Part shown: positions 1-11,800 of the stretch, one piece after another | Numbering within the stretch: position 1 is the stretch's first letter | Layout of the letters: every line of letters begins with the position of its first letter | Made by a program: the position numbers and the translations under genes | The notes under the pieces: generated by a model | Seen by the model: the letters and a program-made list of their open reading frames with translations, nothing else | Database searches by the model: none | Told to the model about the DNA's origin: nothing | NCBI GenBank assembly: GCA_973895155.1 | Contig: OZ316892.1 | Span: 1,984,001 to 2,048,000 of the forward strand | Reading direction: 5' to 3' | DNA length: 64,000 nucleotides | Source: Marsupella aquatica | Lineage: Eukaryota > Marchantiophyta

Positions 1-364
1 TGGAGTCCTTTCCTTTCCTTCTGGTATATTGGGAATACTCTTCTATGGATGTACAGTACACGTGAACTTGTACCTTGAATGTAAATTATGATCATTTCAT
101 AATTTATGATCAAAAGCCAGCCAGACCATACAAATGAATCCACATTCCTGAATGAGTAGAAGTGGGCCCCTCCTTCACTGCGCCAGGTAACCAGAATGGA
201 TCCCTTTTATCTAATCCATTACAGAAATACAAAAATCCATTACAGTGCAAAGACCTGAGAAGAATCGCACGCAAGAAAGTATTTCCCATCACACTTATGT
301 GTCTAACATGCTTTTCATGTGGAAGAGCTTTGATTTGAATTAATGTAGATGAATCATTTAATTT

Positions 365-890
365 GCGGGGGGAATTATTCTCTACTTATTAAGGGCACTA
401 ATAATTCACAATGGGAAGCTAGTCTTAAGGCCCATGATCTAGAGTGAAGCCTCTAGGCCGGAACTCAATACAAACTAGTTACAAACAAAATTGTCAAGGA
501 GTCTTAATAAGGACAATGAGAAGCTCCTATGATCTAGAGTGAAGCCTCTAGGCTGAACTCAATACAAACTAGTTACAAACAAAATTGTCAAGGAGTCTTA
601 ATAAGGACAATGAGAAGCTCCTGTTACGGCCTGTGGTCTAGAGTGAAGCTTCTAGGCTGGAACTCTCAATACAAAACAAAATTGAATTGCTGATGAACTG
701 TAATCTAGAGTGAAGCTTCTAGGCTGGAACTCTCAATAACAAAATTGAATTGCTGTGGTCTAGAGTGAAGCTTCTAGGCTGGAACTCTCAATACAAACAA
801 AATTGAATTGCTGATGAACTGTAATCTAGAGTGAAGCTTCTAGGCTGGAACTCTCAATACAAACAAAATTGAATTGCTGATGAACTCTCC
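365..890. repeat. Tandem repeat array (GTCTAGAGTGAAGC units)
   Basis: Six or so imperfect units each carry a core reading RTCTAGAGTGAAGCYTCTAGG followed by GGAACTC and CAATACAAAC. The first two units are about 107 bp and include AAAATTGTCAAGGAGTC; the later ones are about 60-85 bp and include AAAATTGAATTGCTG. No coding potential is seen. A related core recurs in the array at 18.48-19.17 kb. Confidence 0.85.
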
Positions 891-1189
891 ATACAGCTGA
901 TAATGACAAAACTTAAAGTGAGGGTGAACAAAAATCTAAGGATGGGGCAAAAATAATCTAAATTGACATTGACTCTAAATGAAGATGAAACTGAAATGAG
1001 GGTGGACAAAAAACAAAGATGGGGCAGAGATAAACCAAAATAGCATAGACTTCATTTGGTACATTTTTTTTAATTCATATCTATTAGGTCAAGGAAGGGG
1101 TAATCAGGCTAGTTCTCAAAAAATCTCATGGATGGGAAACAAATAGGCCAATTACAAGATAGCATAAAGGGACAATTCCCTCTCAGAGG

Positions 1190-1440
1190 CCGGAAATGCA
1201 CTAGGGCCCAAAGATGAGCAACTACCACACCACTAACAGGCATAATACTTGCAACAGCACCACACCAAAAACCAGCTACAAAAAGCCGAGGGAGGGGGGA
1301 TCGAGGGGGGGGGGCGCTGTCATAAAAAATGAGGACCAGTAGCACATGAGGGCCCAAGATATAGCAACTACCACACTGCCAGAAGGCAAATACCCTGCCA
1401 CAACACACAAAAAACCAGCAACAACCAGCCCAATCAAGTA
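1190..1440. repeat. Imperfect direct repeat, about 145 bp period
   Basis: Two diverged copies start with GGGCCCAA(A)GAT and run through AGCAACTACCACAC to ACCAGC(T/A)AC. A G-rich stretch near 1290-1316 separates them. The open frames over this interval look like by-products of low-complexity sequence. Confidence 0.5.
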
Positions 1441-1589
1441 CATCGCACCCACTAAAGAGAGCTCTAGAGGAAAACGCAGACCAAAGTAATGCACAACCCC
1501 TTGTATATGGCCAGTGGTGGTTTAAAGATATGCTCATTTCTACCTGGCCATCAAGCCCATTGAATTTAGTAGAGCAATAATAGAGACCC

Positions 1590-1960
1590 TAATAATCAAA
1601 CACTTTTAGAGCATCGCAGCAACAAGAAAAGATATGGGGAATGCTATCTAATGCCTCAGGGCAAGAGGCACAAATGCCCGGGCTGACTCCAATAGCAAGA
1701 GCTCAAGATCCAGTGAATAACCTGCCAACCAATGATTGTCAAATGAATATATTCACTTGGGTATAGAGATCCAAGCTCCAAAGGCCTAATAGGGCATGTC
1801 GAAGCAAGGCTGCAACTAAGTTACAGCCAAGGACATAACGTGCTTTTTTGGCCAGGACAACAATGTTACAGGCTACTCTAGATACCCCATAAGAAAGGTG
1901 TGTCCAAAAAGTAACAGCTTTAAGATTTTGCTTCTGGCAGTGCTGTGACACATCCCGATA
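1590..1960 (-). pseudogene. LINE reverse-transcriptase zinc-binding domain remnant
   Basis: On the minus strand an open segment at 1739-1951 reads into a second segment with the spacing C-x2-C-x8-H-x3-C (the piece around GICASCPEALDS..HIFSC). This resembles the zf-RVT domain at the C terminus of plant non-LTR retrotransposons. The frame is broken by stop codons, so it is a decayed fragment. The identification rests on this motif alone. Confidence 0.4.
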
Positions 1961-3045
1961 AACACTTTTCCCATTCCATTTGCTAAACTAAAGTTCAGTT
2001 TAATGATGGGGCCTGAAAACAGGCCCCATCAAATATTGTGAAAATAAAGGTGATGCTATTCCATGACTGTGCGTGTTCTGCTCAAACCTGGATCCTGTTC
2101 ATACTCTGCATCACAATTGTATATTTAGTCACAGAGTCTATTCCATTTCTCTTCTCATAGTTTCAAGCCCGGTTTTTTCATTTAGAAATCTGACACTAAT
2201 TGACCCTAAGACTCTCCCAGAAGATACTTTCCTACCTACTCCATGCACCAGTAAAATTTCAGCCCATTCCATTGAGGAAATGTGATGCTAAAATTTTGCA
2301 TTACTTGGATTAGTTTTTGCCAGAAATTACCAATTGTGACAGTTTTTCTGGAAAAGCTTACTCCTCCACTTTTGTAGACATCTGATTCCTGCTTCGGAGC
2401 TTGGTTTACTCTAAACATTCCCTGGTTTACCAGCCAATAGCACATACATTCAGTCCATATATTCTATTGAGGAATGTGAAGCTAGAAATTCAGGAGAATT
2501 CAGGTGTGTTAAGTAAGAAATATGTTTGGTGAACTATTGAGTTCAGCATATTGTGATCAAACTCTGTTTGGTTATGGCCTGGTTTACTTGGGCTCGGAAT
2601 ACTCCCATAATCAAATATAATAAAAAAAGTCTACCCCTTAAATGTTTTTAGGAGTGCCATCAAAGTGGTTTACTTCTTACCCCTTCAATTTCAAGGGATC
2701 AGTTCCTGGAGAAAGAAATTCATACAAAGCCCCTTAAATTACAATGAGAGGTACAGCATTGGAAAATGAACCCACAAAACCAAACAAGCACTCCCAGGAC
2801 AATAAAATGGCCAGCCATTTCAATACAATGTCAAAAGAAAGGGGTCAAAGCATCAATATGTAGCTGAAGCTCAGAATGTCAGGCAGAAGTTTAAACTCTG
2901 AAGAAAAACCAAACCCCAAGGAGTCATTAGACTGCCTTCCAAGCAACTCGTGAAAATGGAAGATTCCAACTTTTTCCGCACGAGTAGAAAATAGGAAATG
3001 TTCCAATCATCCTTGTCGGTGTCCAACTCAACATCAGTACTCCGT
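1961..3045. other. AT-rich non-genic stretch
   Basis: Only short, mutually overlapping open frames without recognisable domains occur here. No clear repeat or RNA gene was found. Confidence 0.4.
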
Positions 3046-3049
3046 ATGA

Positions 3050-3290
3050 AATCATCACTGCCTATTGCTTTTAGCTGGGCAGGACAAAATGAAGAGACCA
3101 GACCCCAGGTGAATTTTGCCACCATTGCAAGACCCAAGAAGTTTGGCGGGCTAGATTATTTTCACTCTCAACAAAATTCAAATCACTCAATGGCAATTTA
3201 GTTAGTTGGGCTTTGGGGCATAGGATGACCATCCTATGCATAGCATTCTGCAGCACATGATCAAATTGGGATCAGAGGATTTCTCCTAGG
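3050..3290 (+). pseudogene. LINE reverse-transcriptase C-terminal fragment
   Basis: The plus frame at 2998-3201 contains ATIARPKKFGGLDYF followed by a QQN segment. This resembles the 'W..v..PK..GGLgi..l...N.AL' block of plant LINE reverse transcriptases. Stops and a frame change follow immediately, so it is a dead fragment. It is opposite in orientation to the zinc-binding remnant at 1.6-1.96 kb, so the two are probably separate insertions. Confidence 0.4.
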
Positions 3291-3299
3291 TCTCTCAAT

Positions 3300-4700
3300 G
3301 TTGCATGTTCCCGCAAGATGAATCACTAGTTTGGACTAATATTTGCATGGGTTGGAGTAGAATCAAGAAGAATCTGATACCTGCCGCTCCCAGCCATCTT
3401 GTGAGCCATTTGTTTAAATTTTCCTTAAGTGAAGGGAATCAAACCCCAATTAAGCCGATCAGCCTTCCAAGCAGAGCCCCTCCTATCTGCTTCCCTTGTA
3501 TAGACTCTAAAACCCTGCAACCACAATCTATATATTTTAAGCCCCCACCCACAATTGCTCCCTACAAAGCATTGAACATACACAATGACATCAGCATACA
3601 TTGCATATAGACAAAAAGAACTCATACTGGCCATAACCACTACACCTAGTGCCTGGCAATATTGGCTCTGTCTGGATTCTGGGTCATTCCACAAGCCATG
3701 GAGAGATGGCTTACTAGGCCCCTCCTCATCCAAAGACAACGTTGGCACATAGGCAAACACCCTCTCTTTCCCCTTGCAACCCTACAAACAATACTTTGAT
3801 GGTCTGCAAATAATCAGTCTTAGGAAAGGCAATACAATCTGCCAAAGGCACAAGTCACCTAGAGAGTCTCCAAATACAGGACCCCTCTCGAGAGACTTAG
3901 GGTCAGAGAAATCATCCTTTGAGGTAACAAAATAGGTGCAGCCTAGGAGGATTTAGCTTCGTTGTAGACAATCCAATTTTAAAACTTGTCATCACCATAT
4001 ATATACAACAATTACAAAACAAAAGCACTAAGAAGCAACTTGAAGCAATGACAAAAGGATGCACAATGCCAAAATAATCTACAAAGAAATGATGATAAGT
4101 TTCAAGAAGTAAGCTTATCAGCTGGTGCCACAGATGAGCACTTAAGGAAAACTTAAAGAAATGGCTCACAATGAACAAAAATATCAGGACAACATAGGGT
4201 TATAAAATCTAGAGAACATATTAACAAAATTCAAGAATACCATAATAATACAGAAAGAAAAACACACCAGTTAAGCCCAACTAAACAAGCTATAACTATA
4301 GATGAGCTGGATTATGAGTCATGGGAACAAGCCCCAATCCGTGCTGACTGTTTGACAACATGAGCACACTCATTGACCAATATGTAAACATCCAGGCAGG
4401 CAAAAGGGCATGAGGCCGACAAAATTATGCCTAAGTGGATTTTTAAAATCAAGATGTAACTGTTTATTAATGCCAATTATAGGCTGGTCTCGTGCGATAA
4501 TGAGAGTGGGTACTACTTTACGTCATTATTCAATTTATTACAATACCAAAATGCCATGGTTTTTAGTTGGCAGGTTCCTGGGTTAACTTTGTGAAATCTA
4601 GATCCAAATTCCCCCTCTACACTAATTGCTGATGGCCCAGACTGCGGGAAAAATGTCATAGGCACCGTTGTTGCACTTTGCTCCACCCTTACCAGAGCTT
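3300..4700. other. Non-genic AT-rich stretch
   Basis: Open frames of 88-111 codons on both strands overlap each other and show no domain. Nothing else could be supported. Confidence 0.4.
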
Positions 4701-4714
4701 CCAGGTGAAGTGTC

Positions 4715-4990
4715 TGTTAGGATTTACTCTTAGATCTAGAGTAACGACTGTACCGTAGTTAGAGCTAATCTTAGTCGCATACTAGGTTAGGTTAGTCATG
4801 CTGTGCATACTTTACATCCAAACGATGTTTGCTTGGAGAGTAGGAACTCAGGCTCATTGTTACGGAGCCAATTGAGAGATAAGGAGAGCTTAACCAGGTT
4901 GCACTGAGAGAAAGATTGGGTTATGAGACTCCAGGCACCCTTTGGCTAACCTAGCTCGGGCTCGGGTGAAAGTCTTCCTGTAAAAATGGC
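4715..4990 (+). mobile_element. LTR-like dispersed repeat, copy 1
   Basis: The block begins TGTTAGGATTTACTC and contains ATCTTAGTCGCATACT, GTTAGTCATG and CATTGTTACGGAGCCAATT. A diverged same-strand copy starts with TGTTAG at 36677. The TG start and length suit a solo LTR of an old Copia/Gypsy element. Neither copy has identifiable internal domains, and the 3' boundary is not resolved. Confidence 0.6.
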
Positions 4991-5226
4991 ATAATATACT
5001 CATCTCTGTCTAAACACGCTAATATGCAATCTCAATCTTTATTTGTCATGGTCTACTTACAAAATGTTATTCTAGCCAGAAGCCTGCCTCCTCAGCCATA
5101 GGATTATGGAGACATTTTTTCATGAATATGAGATGGAGCTAAAGCTGCCACTATGCTTTTTCACGTCCGACCCGTCACTCCTCCTAGCTCACATGCTCCT
5201 TGAAATTCCATTATCAAGCCAACTTG

Positions 5227-5396
5227 CGATAGTGTCAAACTCTTTGGTCATCTCACTTATGCTCCACAACACTTGTGGGCAACATCACTTACTATTGGCC
5301 ATGGGTTGTGAGCCCGATAGTGTCAAACTCTTTGGTCATTTCACTTATGCTCCACAACACTTGTGGGCAACATCACTTACTATTGGCCATGGGTTA
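5227..5396. repeat. 88-bp tandem duplication
   Basis: Two nearly identical copies (5227 and 5315) begin CGATAGTGTCAAACTC and end GGCCATGGGTT. They differ at only a few positions, indicating a recent tandem duplication in non-coding DNA just upstream of the RPL37 promoter. Confidence 0.9.
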
Positions 5397-5510
5397 GTCA
5401 GTGCCCACAGAGCAAGCCTCGCAAAACGCAGCCTGGGCACGAACCCTTGGTTACGGAGTTAACCTGAGCGAGGTTCAGACCCCGATCGCCACAACGCTGC
5501 GAGGTGCTGT

Positions 5511-5520
5511 AAACCCTAAA
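5511..5520 (+). promoter_or_regulatory. Telobox (AAACCCTAAA) upstream of RPL37
   Basis: AAACCCTAAA lies about 225 bp upstream of the RPL37 start codon. Teloboxes are typical of plant ribosomal-protein gene promoters. A pyrimidine-rich CTCTCTCTTTTGCCGC tract near 5650 probably marks the 5' leader. Confidence 0.6.
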
Positions 5521-5736
5521 GAGACCGAATCGAGGGTCCAGAAATCGCAACGGGGATCTGACGGCCGGTAGCGCGCGTAGGGTGGCGGGGACGATCGGTC
5601 GAGGGCACAGAGGGTGCACTCAGCAAAGTATGCCCGACGCGACTCTAGCTCTCTCTTTTGCCGCAGCAGCGAAGCTTTGCAACGAGGGAGCTTCTCGTCG
5701 GGATTAGGGTCTGGTCTCTGCCGGGAGCTCGCAAAA

Positions 5737-6646
5737 ATGGTACGCACCTCGATCGATCACCTCCATAGCTTTTCTTGGATTTCGATTACGTGCTGAGTGC
5801 TTGAATGGGAAGCATTTCGGTTACCACCATCGGTTTCTCTTAGGGTTTCGGTTGCGTAGGTTTGGGATGGTGAGCTTCTCGATCACCTGAATCGGCTGTC
5901 GGGGATTTTCGATTGCGGAGTGGTTGTTTTTCAAGTCAGCTGCTGTATTGAGTCATGCCTGCGTCTTGTACTTCCGGGACTTTGTTTTGCGCTCTTGTAG
6001 AGCTGAACCTGAATTCAGTTGATTTTCTTTGTGGAGGAACTGGTGGAATGACTATTGGCTCCGCGGTTCTTTGTGTTGTTTTAGGGTAAGGGAACAGGAA
6101 GTTTTGGCAAGCGTCGGAACAAGACGCACACGCTATGCAGGCGATGTGGTCGCCGGAGCTTCCACATTCAGAAGAGTCGCTGTTCAGCATGCGCTTATCC
6201 TGCCGCCCGGATCAGGAAATGTAATTATCTCCGACGCATTGTAATCCTTTCGTCTCTTACTTTTTCACCGAAGTAGATGTGTACTTCCAATGCATTTTTA
6301 TCATGCTCTTTGTTTTTGCCGAAGTCGTTCAGGATTTGATCTTCTTACGGCCTGTGGGTTACTTATTGGAATTGTGTCCTTGGTTTCAGATAACTGGAGC
6401 GTCAAAGCTATCCGCAGGAAAACCACGGGTACAGGACGCATGCGCCACCTTCGGCACTTGCCCCGCCGATTCAAGAACAGTTTCAGAGAAGGTAAGCTTC
6501 TGGACATACAGTAGGAATTGCTTCACTGACGTTGATTTCGGGACAGGTATATGAATTTTTGAGATGGGGTTCTGACATGTCGCAACGTTGCTCATGCAGG
6601 AACTGAGGCAGTTGCAAGGAAGCCCGCAGCTGCTGCCGGATTTTAG
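5737..6646 (+). CDS. RPL37: 60S ribosomal protein L37 (eL37), four exons
   Basis: Spliced exons 5737-5739, 6085-6220, 6390-6491 and 6600-6646 give 288 nt, or 95 residues plus stop, the normal eL37 length. The protein begins [14 protein letters not shown]. The zinc-ribbon cysteines are at C19, C22, C34 and C37 (CRRC and CSAC). The core [19 protein letters not shown] and the end KPAAAGF are clear. eL37 is a zinc-binding protein of the large cytosolic ribosomal subunit that contacts rRNA. All introns are GT-AG and phases close exactly. Exon 1 codes only the start methionine, common in plant ribosomal-protein genes. The telobox and pyrimidine-rich leader fit coordinated growth-linked expression. 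Confidence 0.97.
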
Positions 6647-6834
6647 TATGTAGATGTTCGCTCGTTGATAACAGTCGAGGAGTTGATCGTGATAGATGGG
6701 CAGCGGTGATTCTGTCCGTCATTGTTTTGTAGTTACCCTAGTATTGTAGTGGTGGTTCAAGAAGAAATTCAATCACGGTGAAGGTGAGAAAGTACGGCTT
6801 TCTTGTTTTTCGACTCTCCAGAAAGCAATTTTCT

Positions 6835-7310
6835 ACCTAGAGGATAGAGTGCATCTCGAAGTAATGGGTCTATTGAATCCAAGAGTCACTTGGAGGGTGC
6901 GCCATGCAACTCCATGCTTATAAAGGGTTTTTTGCCAATCTTCTTACCGATACAATCTTCTGCAAAGTCCTAAACGACCTTAATGGTTGATTTGGTTGTG
7001 GGATTGACTACTGTCACCTAGTAAAATGGAACCCACTTGAGAGCTGCACAAACAATGTCACAATCTGTTGAAGAGAGCGTTTCTTTTTGTGCTCGGTACT
7101 TCTCACACTTTCAGTCAACCAGATCTTTAATTGCAACAAATAAAGTACCGTCCAAAATCAATCACTTGCAGATAGAGAAGACCACTCTAGATTCTAGAAG
7201 AGGCTGGTCGATCGATACAGGAAGGTAGCTCAGGTACAAGTCAATACAATCTGCCCTGGCTCCCTCATTAGTCCTTTGTAAAATCCTAACAAAACAGAAA
7301 AGGTAATGTG
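6835..7310 (-). pseudogene. Broken partial duplicate of the neighbouring P-loop NTPase gene
   Basis: About 6840-7060 matches exon 8 and its 5' flank of the P-loop gene at 9149-9480, sharing CATGCAACTCCATGCTT and GATACAATCTTCTGCAAA. About 7195-7300 matches exon 7 and flank at 9650-9740, sharing GGCTGGTCGATC and AGGTACAAGTCAATACAATC. Order and orientation are conserved at an offset near 2.4 kb, so this is a tandem segmental duplicate. About 60 bp of exon 8 is missing relative to the intact copy and the reading frame is lost. No other exons were recognised. Confidence 0.8.
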
Positions 7311-7520
7311 ATGAGATTGCGGCTTGGTTTGTCTGTCAATCACCCGGTCAAATGTGCAGAACTGAGCACAATTCAGGAGCGGAGCCACTTGAGAGATTAT
7401 ACCAAGTCACTCCTGCCCAAGGAAGCAGACGCAGTTAGGGCTTTAGAATCTGCTCCTTTGCTTTCCGTTAGAACTAAAAGCCCCCGAGGGCCAACGAAAA
7501 GCCCCTGAGGTCGATAATTG

Positions 7521-7725
7521 ATGTCTTCTGCTAGTGAAAGTCGTTTGGGTTGTTATCAATGATTAGAGGTTTAGCGACTTATTCATTGGTCGGAGCTTGC
7601 TAGCAACTCATCATAATTGTCATCACAGCTCGGATGTCTCCTGCTAGTGAAAGTCGTGTGGGTCGTTATCAGAGATTAGAGGTGTAGCGACCAATTCAAA
7701 GGTGGGAGACTTGCAAAACAAGCAC
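7521..7725. repeat. 113-bp imperfect tandem duplication
   Basis: Copies starting ATGTCTTCTGCTAGTGAAAGTC (7521) and ATGTCTCCTGCTAGTGAAAGTC (7634) continue through GGTCGTTATCA..GATTAGAGGT. They have diverged moderately. No gene is apparent here. Confidence 0.75.
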
Positions 7726-8660
7726 TGATCGAGAGTGCTTGAAATGTCCGGGAAATGCCCGGGAGTGCCCCCTAACAGGTGGTTTGTGACGCCACTCTGC
7801 TCCACTTGGTGTTTCCGAAGTCTCATGAACACAGCTCTAGACTGGCGTCAATTGTAGGAGCTGGCTGCAGACAACTGTATTATCTTTCGTGCACCAAGGT
7901 TATCTTTTCGTATTGGTGATAGCATTTGCTTTGGCCTTGTCAGCTCCCAGAACGGGAAGCGGGAAGCCACAGTGCGGACACTTCCCATTTACACAAGTAC
8001 TTCCCGTTTACACAAAGCGTTAGTGCTCCTCCTTCAGATTGGCGAATCGATCCATTCAGCCCGGCTCCAACCATATTGAGCATTACCAAGGCAACCAAAG
8101 TGAAAGGGACGTTACAAATAGAGGCGCTCTCCACGATACACCCTTGGGAGCACATCTTGTTGTAGTAAGAACAACCATGTTCCTGTACCGAAGTATTTAT
8201 AGGAAATGCAAGGGCTCATAGAAAATTGTTCTCAATGAGTTGTTTCAATACATCCATACAGAACAACTCTTGTTAATGACGATAGATCTTTTGCCCTTTT
8301 GGGTGCGTTCCTTCTACTCCTGTGTTGAATCACTAGACTGGATATTGATGGCCTCGACTGCCTTTCAAACTACTGAGTTTTCCTCTTGACTGGAGCCGCT
8401 TTTCAATCCTCTTTCCAACGGGCTCAATGATGGATAAGGGCAATACGCTAAAATAATCAGATTATGAGTAAATGTTTGTAGAACCTTCCTCGTATGAGCC
8501 GATGCCAAGTATACTTTAATTTATCTCCTAAAGTCCAATTCAGCCTTTCCCTGACGTACCTGCAACATTAACCCCCGCAATTATAACTAACACAACGATG
8601 AACGCAGTAAGCACCCTACATCAACAGCTGAACTGTAGATATCTACTGTCTGAAAAGACT
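7726..8660. other. Intergenic stretch
   Basis: No supportable gene. Two similar CTTCCC(A/G)TTTACACAA segments lie near 7980-8015. The remainder is unique-looking, moderately AT-rich DNA. Confidence 0.4.
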
Positions 8661-8662
8661 CT

Positions 8663-8804
8663 TGATCATACTAGAATGTACGAAGGTCAGAAGAATTTCA
8701 GCCATGACCAAGATGAGAATGTATGACTCACCATGATCATACTAGAACGTACGAAGGTCAGAAGAATTTCAGCCATGACCAAGATGAGAATGTATGACTC
8801 ACCA
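8663..8804. repeat. 71-bp tandem duplication at the 3' end of the P-loop gene
   Basis: Copies at 8663 and 8734 begin TGATCATACTAGAA(T/C)GTACG and end ATGTATGACTCACCA. They differ at one clear position, so duplication is recent. The second copy overlaps the last codons and stop of the minus-strand P-loop gene. Confidence 0.9.
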
Positions 8805-11800
8805 TCGCGCAAGGCACCTTGACACTCCTCGGGTTATTGGACGGAGGTAGGGTATGTCCTTTTGCTGATACAGTAGACCCACCTGTGAAAAATATAACCT
8901 CCGCACATCAGATTGTATTGAGTTCACCTGCATCCACAAGATTAACAAATTTGAGATGCATTGACCTCCCGCGATTTCTGGACGAGCTTTTACCTCTAAT
9001 AGAGCATTTGTTGATGGATCTTCAAGAAGCTCTTGGGCCCTCACGTCTCTGTGATTGACCTGATTGAAAAAAGAAGAACAAGAAAAACGGGGGTAAGACA
9101 TTAACACTGGTCCTGTACACAGACCACAACTTAGAATAAAAATCTTACGTGATTTATCGATTTCCAAAAAGCTATTTGCATAGTCGAGCATAGAGAATAT
9201 CTCGAAGTATTGGGAAAGGGGAACACAAATTACTGCGAAGTCCGCGTTCGCCATGGCCTGTATGTAATCCAAGAGTTGAATCTTTGCCCAATCACGATGC
9301 TTGTCACGATCACCTGGAGGATGTCTCCATGCAACTCCATGCTTTAAAGTTTTCTTGCTAATCTTCCCAGCGATACAATCTTCTGCAAATTTCTGAAGGA
9401 TCTTGATGGCTGATTCCATTGCGGGATCAACTGCTGTCACCTGACATAATGAACTCACGTGAGAGCTGTGCAAACAATTTTTATGTTCAATGGCAAGCAA
9501 TCTAACAATCTGCGCAAGAGATCTTCATTAATTTTGTGCTCAAGGCCCTCCTACGCTGCCAGGCAACTAGCTCCATACTATCAGAAATGCACAGGAGAAA
9601 GCCTCCACATCCATGTATTTGCAGATTGAGAAGATTGCTCAAAAGTGTTAAGGGGGCTGGTCGATCTATACCTGAAGGTAGCCCAGGTACAAGTCAATAC
9701 AATCTCCCATGGCACTCTCATGAGTCTTTTGTAAAACCCTGATACCACATAAAGGGTAGATCGATGAGACACGAACGCAGCTTTGGTCAAACTCAGGGTT
9801 TCATACTCCAACTGACTAGAATCAGTGCCATTATACAGCCAAGACATTACACCATTTTGTGAAACATTCAACAATTTCGAAGAGGACAAGGAACACTTCC
9901 TATCCCTACTGAGTCGTTCCACATCTCACTCATGAACATGGATATCTGCTCTACTGGAGAGTGTGGGAAGTTTGTGGTAATGTACGTACTCTAGAAACGA
10001 GGGATTATTCCAAATTGAATGCAACTCTGCAAGGTGGCGAGCAGTAGGCCCCAGTATACCAGTTATCAGTTTCCACTGCACTCGTCACCAATACTTGTTA
10101 GTGACAAACGAAAATTAGGCTTTTCCATTTTATGTGAAGTATTCTGACGAGTTCTATCTCAGATCAGAGTTGTAGACACTATCCTGAATGCTGAATTAGC
10201 TCTGAACTCACCTCAGATTCTTCAAACACAGCAGGGACCAGATGAACTTCAGCTTCTTTGGGTGTCCAACCTAATACCTGAGACAAATATATTAAACTTA
10301 GCAAACGATATCACACAAAGACCTGAGTGAAATGTTCCTGCATCTACGTTTGATGCTTCTTGGTGAGACCATTCGCTCAGGTCAATCTGCAAGGATCCTC
10401 ATTTTCAGAGCTCACTCAACTAAAACATTTATAATGCCGTCGTCATCTATCTTCCTTCATACAACTTTCTTCTCTTGTCCTTACACAACCAACATCACTA
10501 AGATAGACGGGCCTTGGTCTTAACACACAGAAATCCATCATTCATTGGACGTTGACGAAATTCTTTCTTTCACTACTAGTACAGATAGGAGAAAGTTACA
10601 AAGGAGTTCTATTTCTCAAACCAAGATGCTAATCTTTTCAAAAAGGGTAAATCACCATGATAACCAACAACATTCTGTTATCAGTGTACTATAACCTTTC
10701 ATACCACCCCCTTGTCAGATATGTAAATACCTCTTGAGAAATGAAGGCGAGCTCATCCCCATGGTCTGCAAAGACCCTACAAGAATAATAGCTGCAGAAT
10801 CCCGTCAAAACAATGGAGTCGGTCAATGGACACAGAATCGGCCTTTTGTACATATACTCTTGCGACGAGAAGGGAGACGATTGGACCTAGCCGAGGAGGA
10901 CATCGTATTGATACGGGAGAATACGGAAGAGTTACCTGTCTGATGATACAAGGATAGTAGGAATGCAGCCAACATTCACACCCATGTTTGTTATTTGCAT
11001 CAGCAAGCTGTCATGATAAAGAGCACCATGTACATTTCCACCATGGACTTTTGCAGCGGCATTTCGCAATAACTCTAGATTGTTGATCACCAATTTCGGC
11101 TGCTCTGTTTTAAAAAAGCAGGTTCAGTTGGACATATACTTAAGAGAGCGCTAAAAGTGGCCCAATTCATAAGCAACGTCTGGCTTGGCCAACGAAACTC
11201 AGATAGAAGCCACAAATTACCTGAAAATGCCCTTCTTGAGCAGCAAAAGACAGCAACCGTAAGAGCAGAACTGACCAACTTGTGCTAGCATCTGCTGATG
11301 TCCTCGTCACGATACCGTGACTTGTTAAATTTGCTCCAGCCGACACTCTCCAATCCTCCTGAAGTTTTAGGATCTTCTTGGCAAGGGCCAAAGACATGAG
11401 GGTCTCCTCAGTAGATTGAGCTTTAAGCGTGTAGACTACCTTTCGATTACCAAGCCCTGGCGGACCCTTAAGTCGTGAGGAGCTGCTATTCGAGATCTTA
11501 CCGGTATTTAGATTTTCCGCAAAGGAAACTTTGTCCACTTGTTTCATGAGCTGAATAGAATGCCTCCACTTGTCTTTGGTCTTTTTAGAGATTATGGCAT
11601 TTAATTTTGTTGGAACTTCTTCATGAGCCCTCAGATATTGGCGTAAAGCACCATCAATAGAATGACGCTCCAGCAAGGCATCTAATACGTTTTCACTGCT
11701 TACACAGCCCATTTCAACAGCTTTCCTTGTAAGTGACTCCAGGCCCTCTTCCAACTGTGTCCGAATCATCCCCAGGGTGAAAGAGTCCTGGACGTTTGAT

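Noticed and set aside
1109-1537. 142-codon minus-strand Cys/Phe-rich frame
   Set aside because: Spans an imperfect direct repeat and a G-run; resembles no protein family and starts from low-complexity sequence.
8819-9058. 79-codon plus-strand frame
   Set aside because: Antisense to the last exons of the P-loop NTPase gene.
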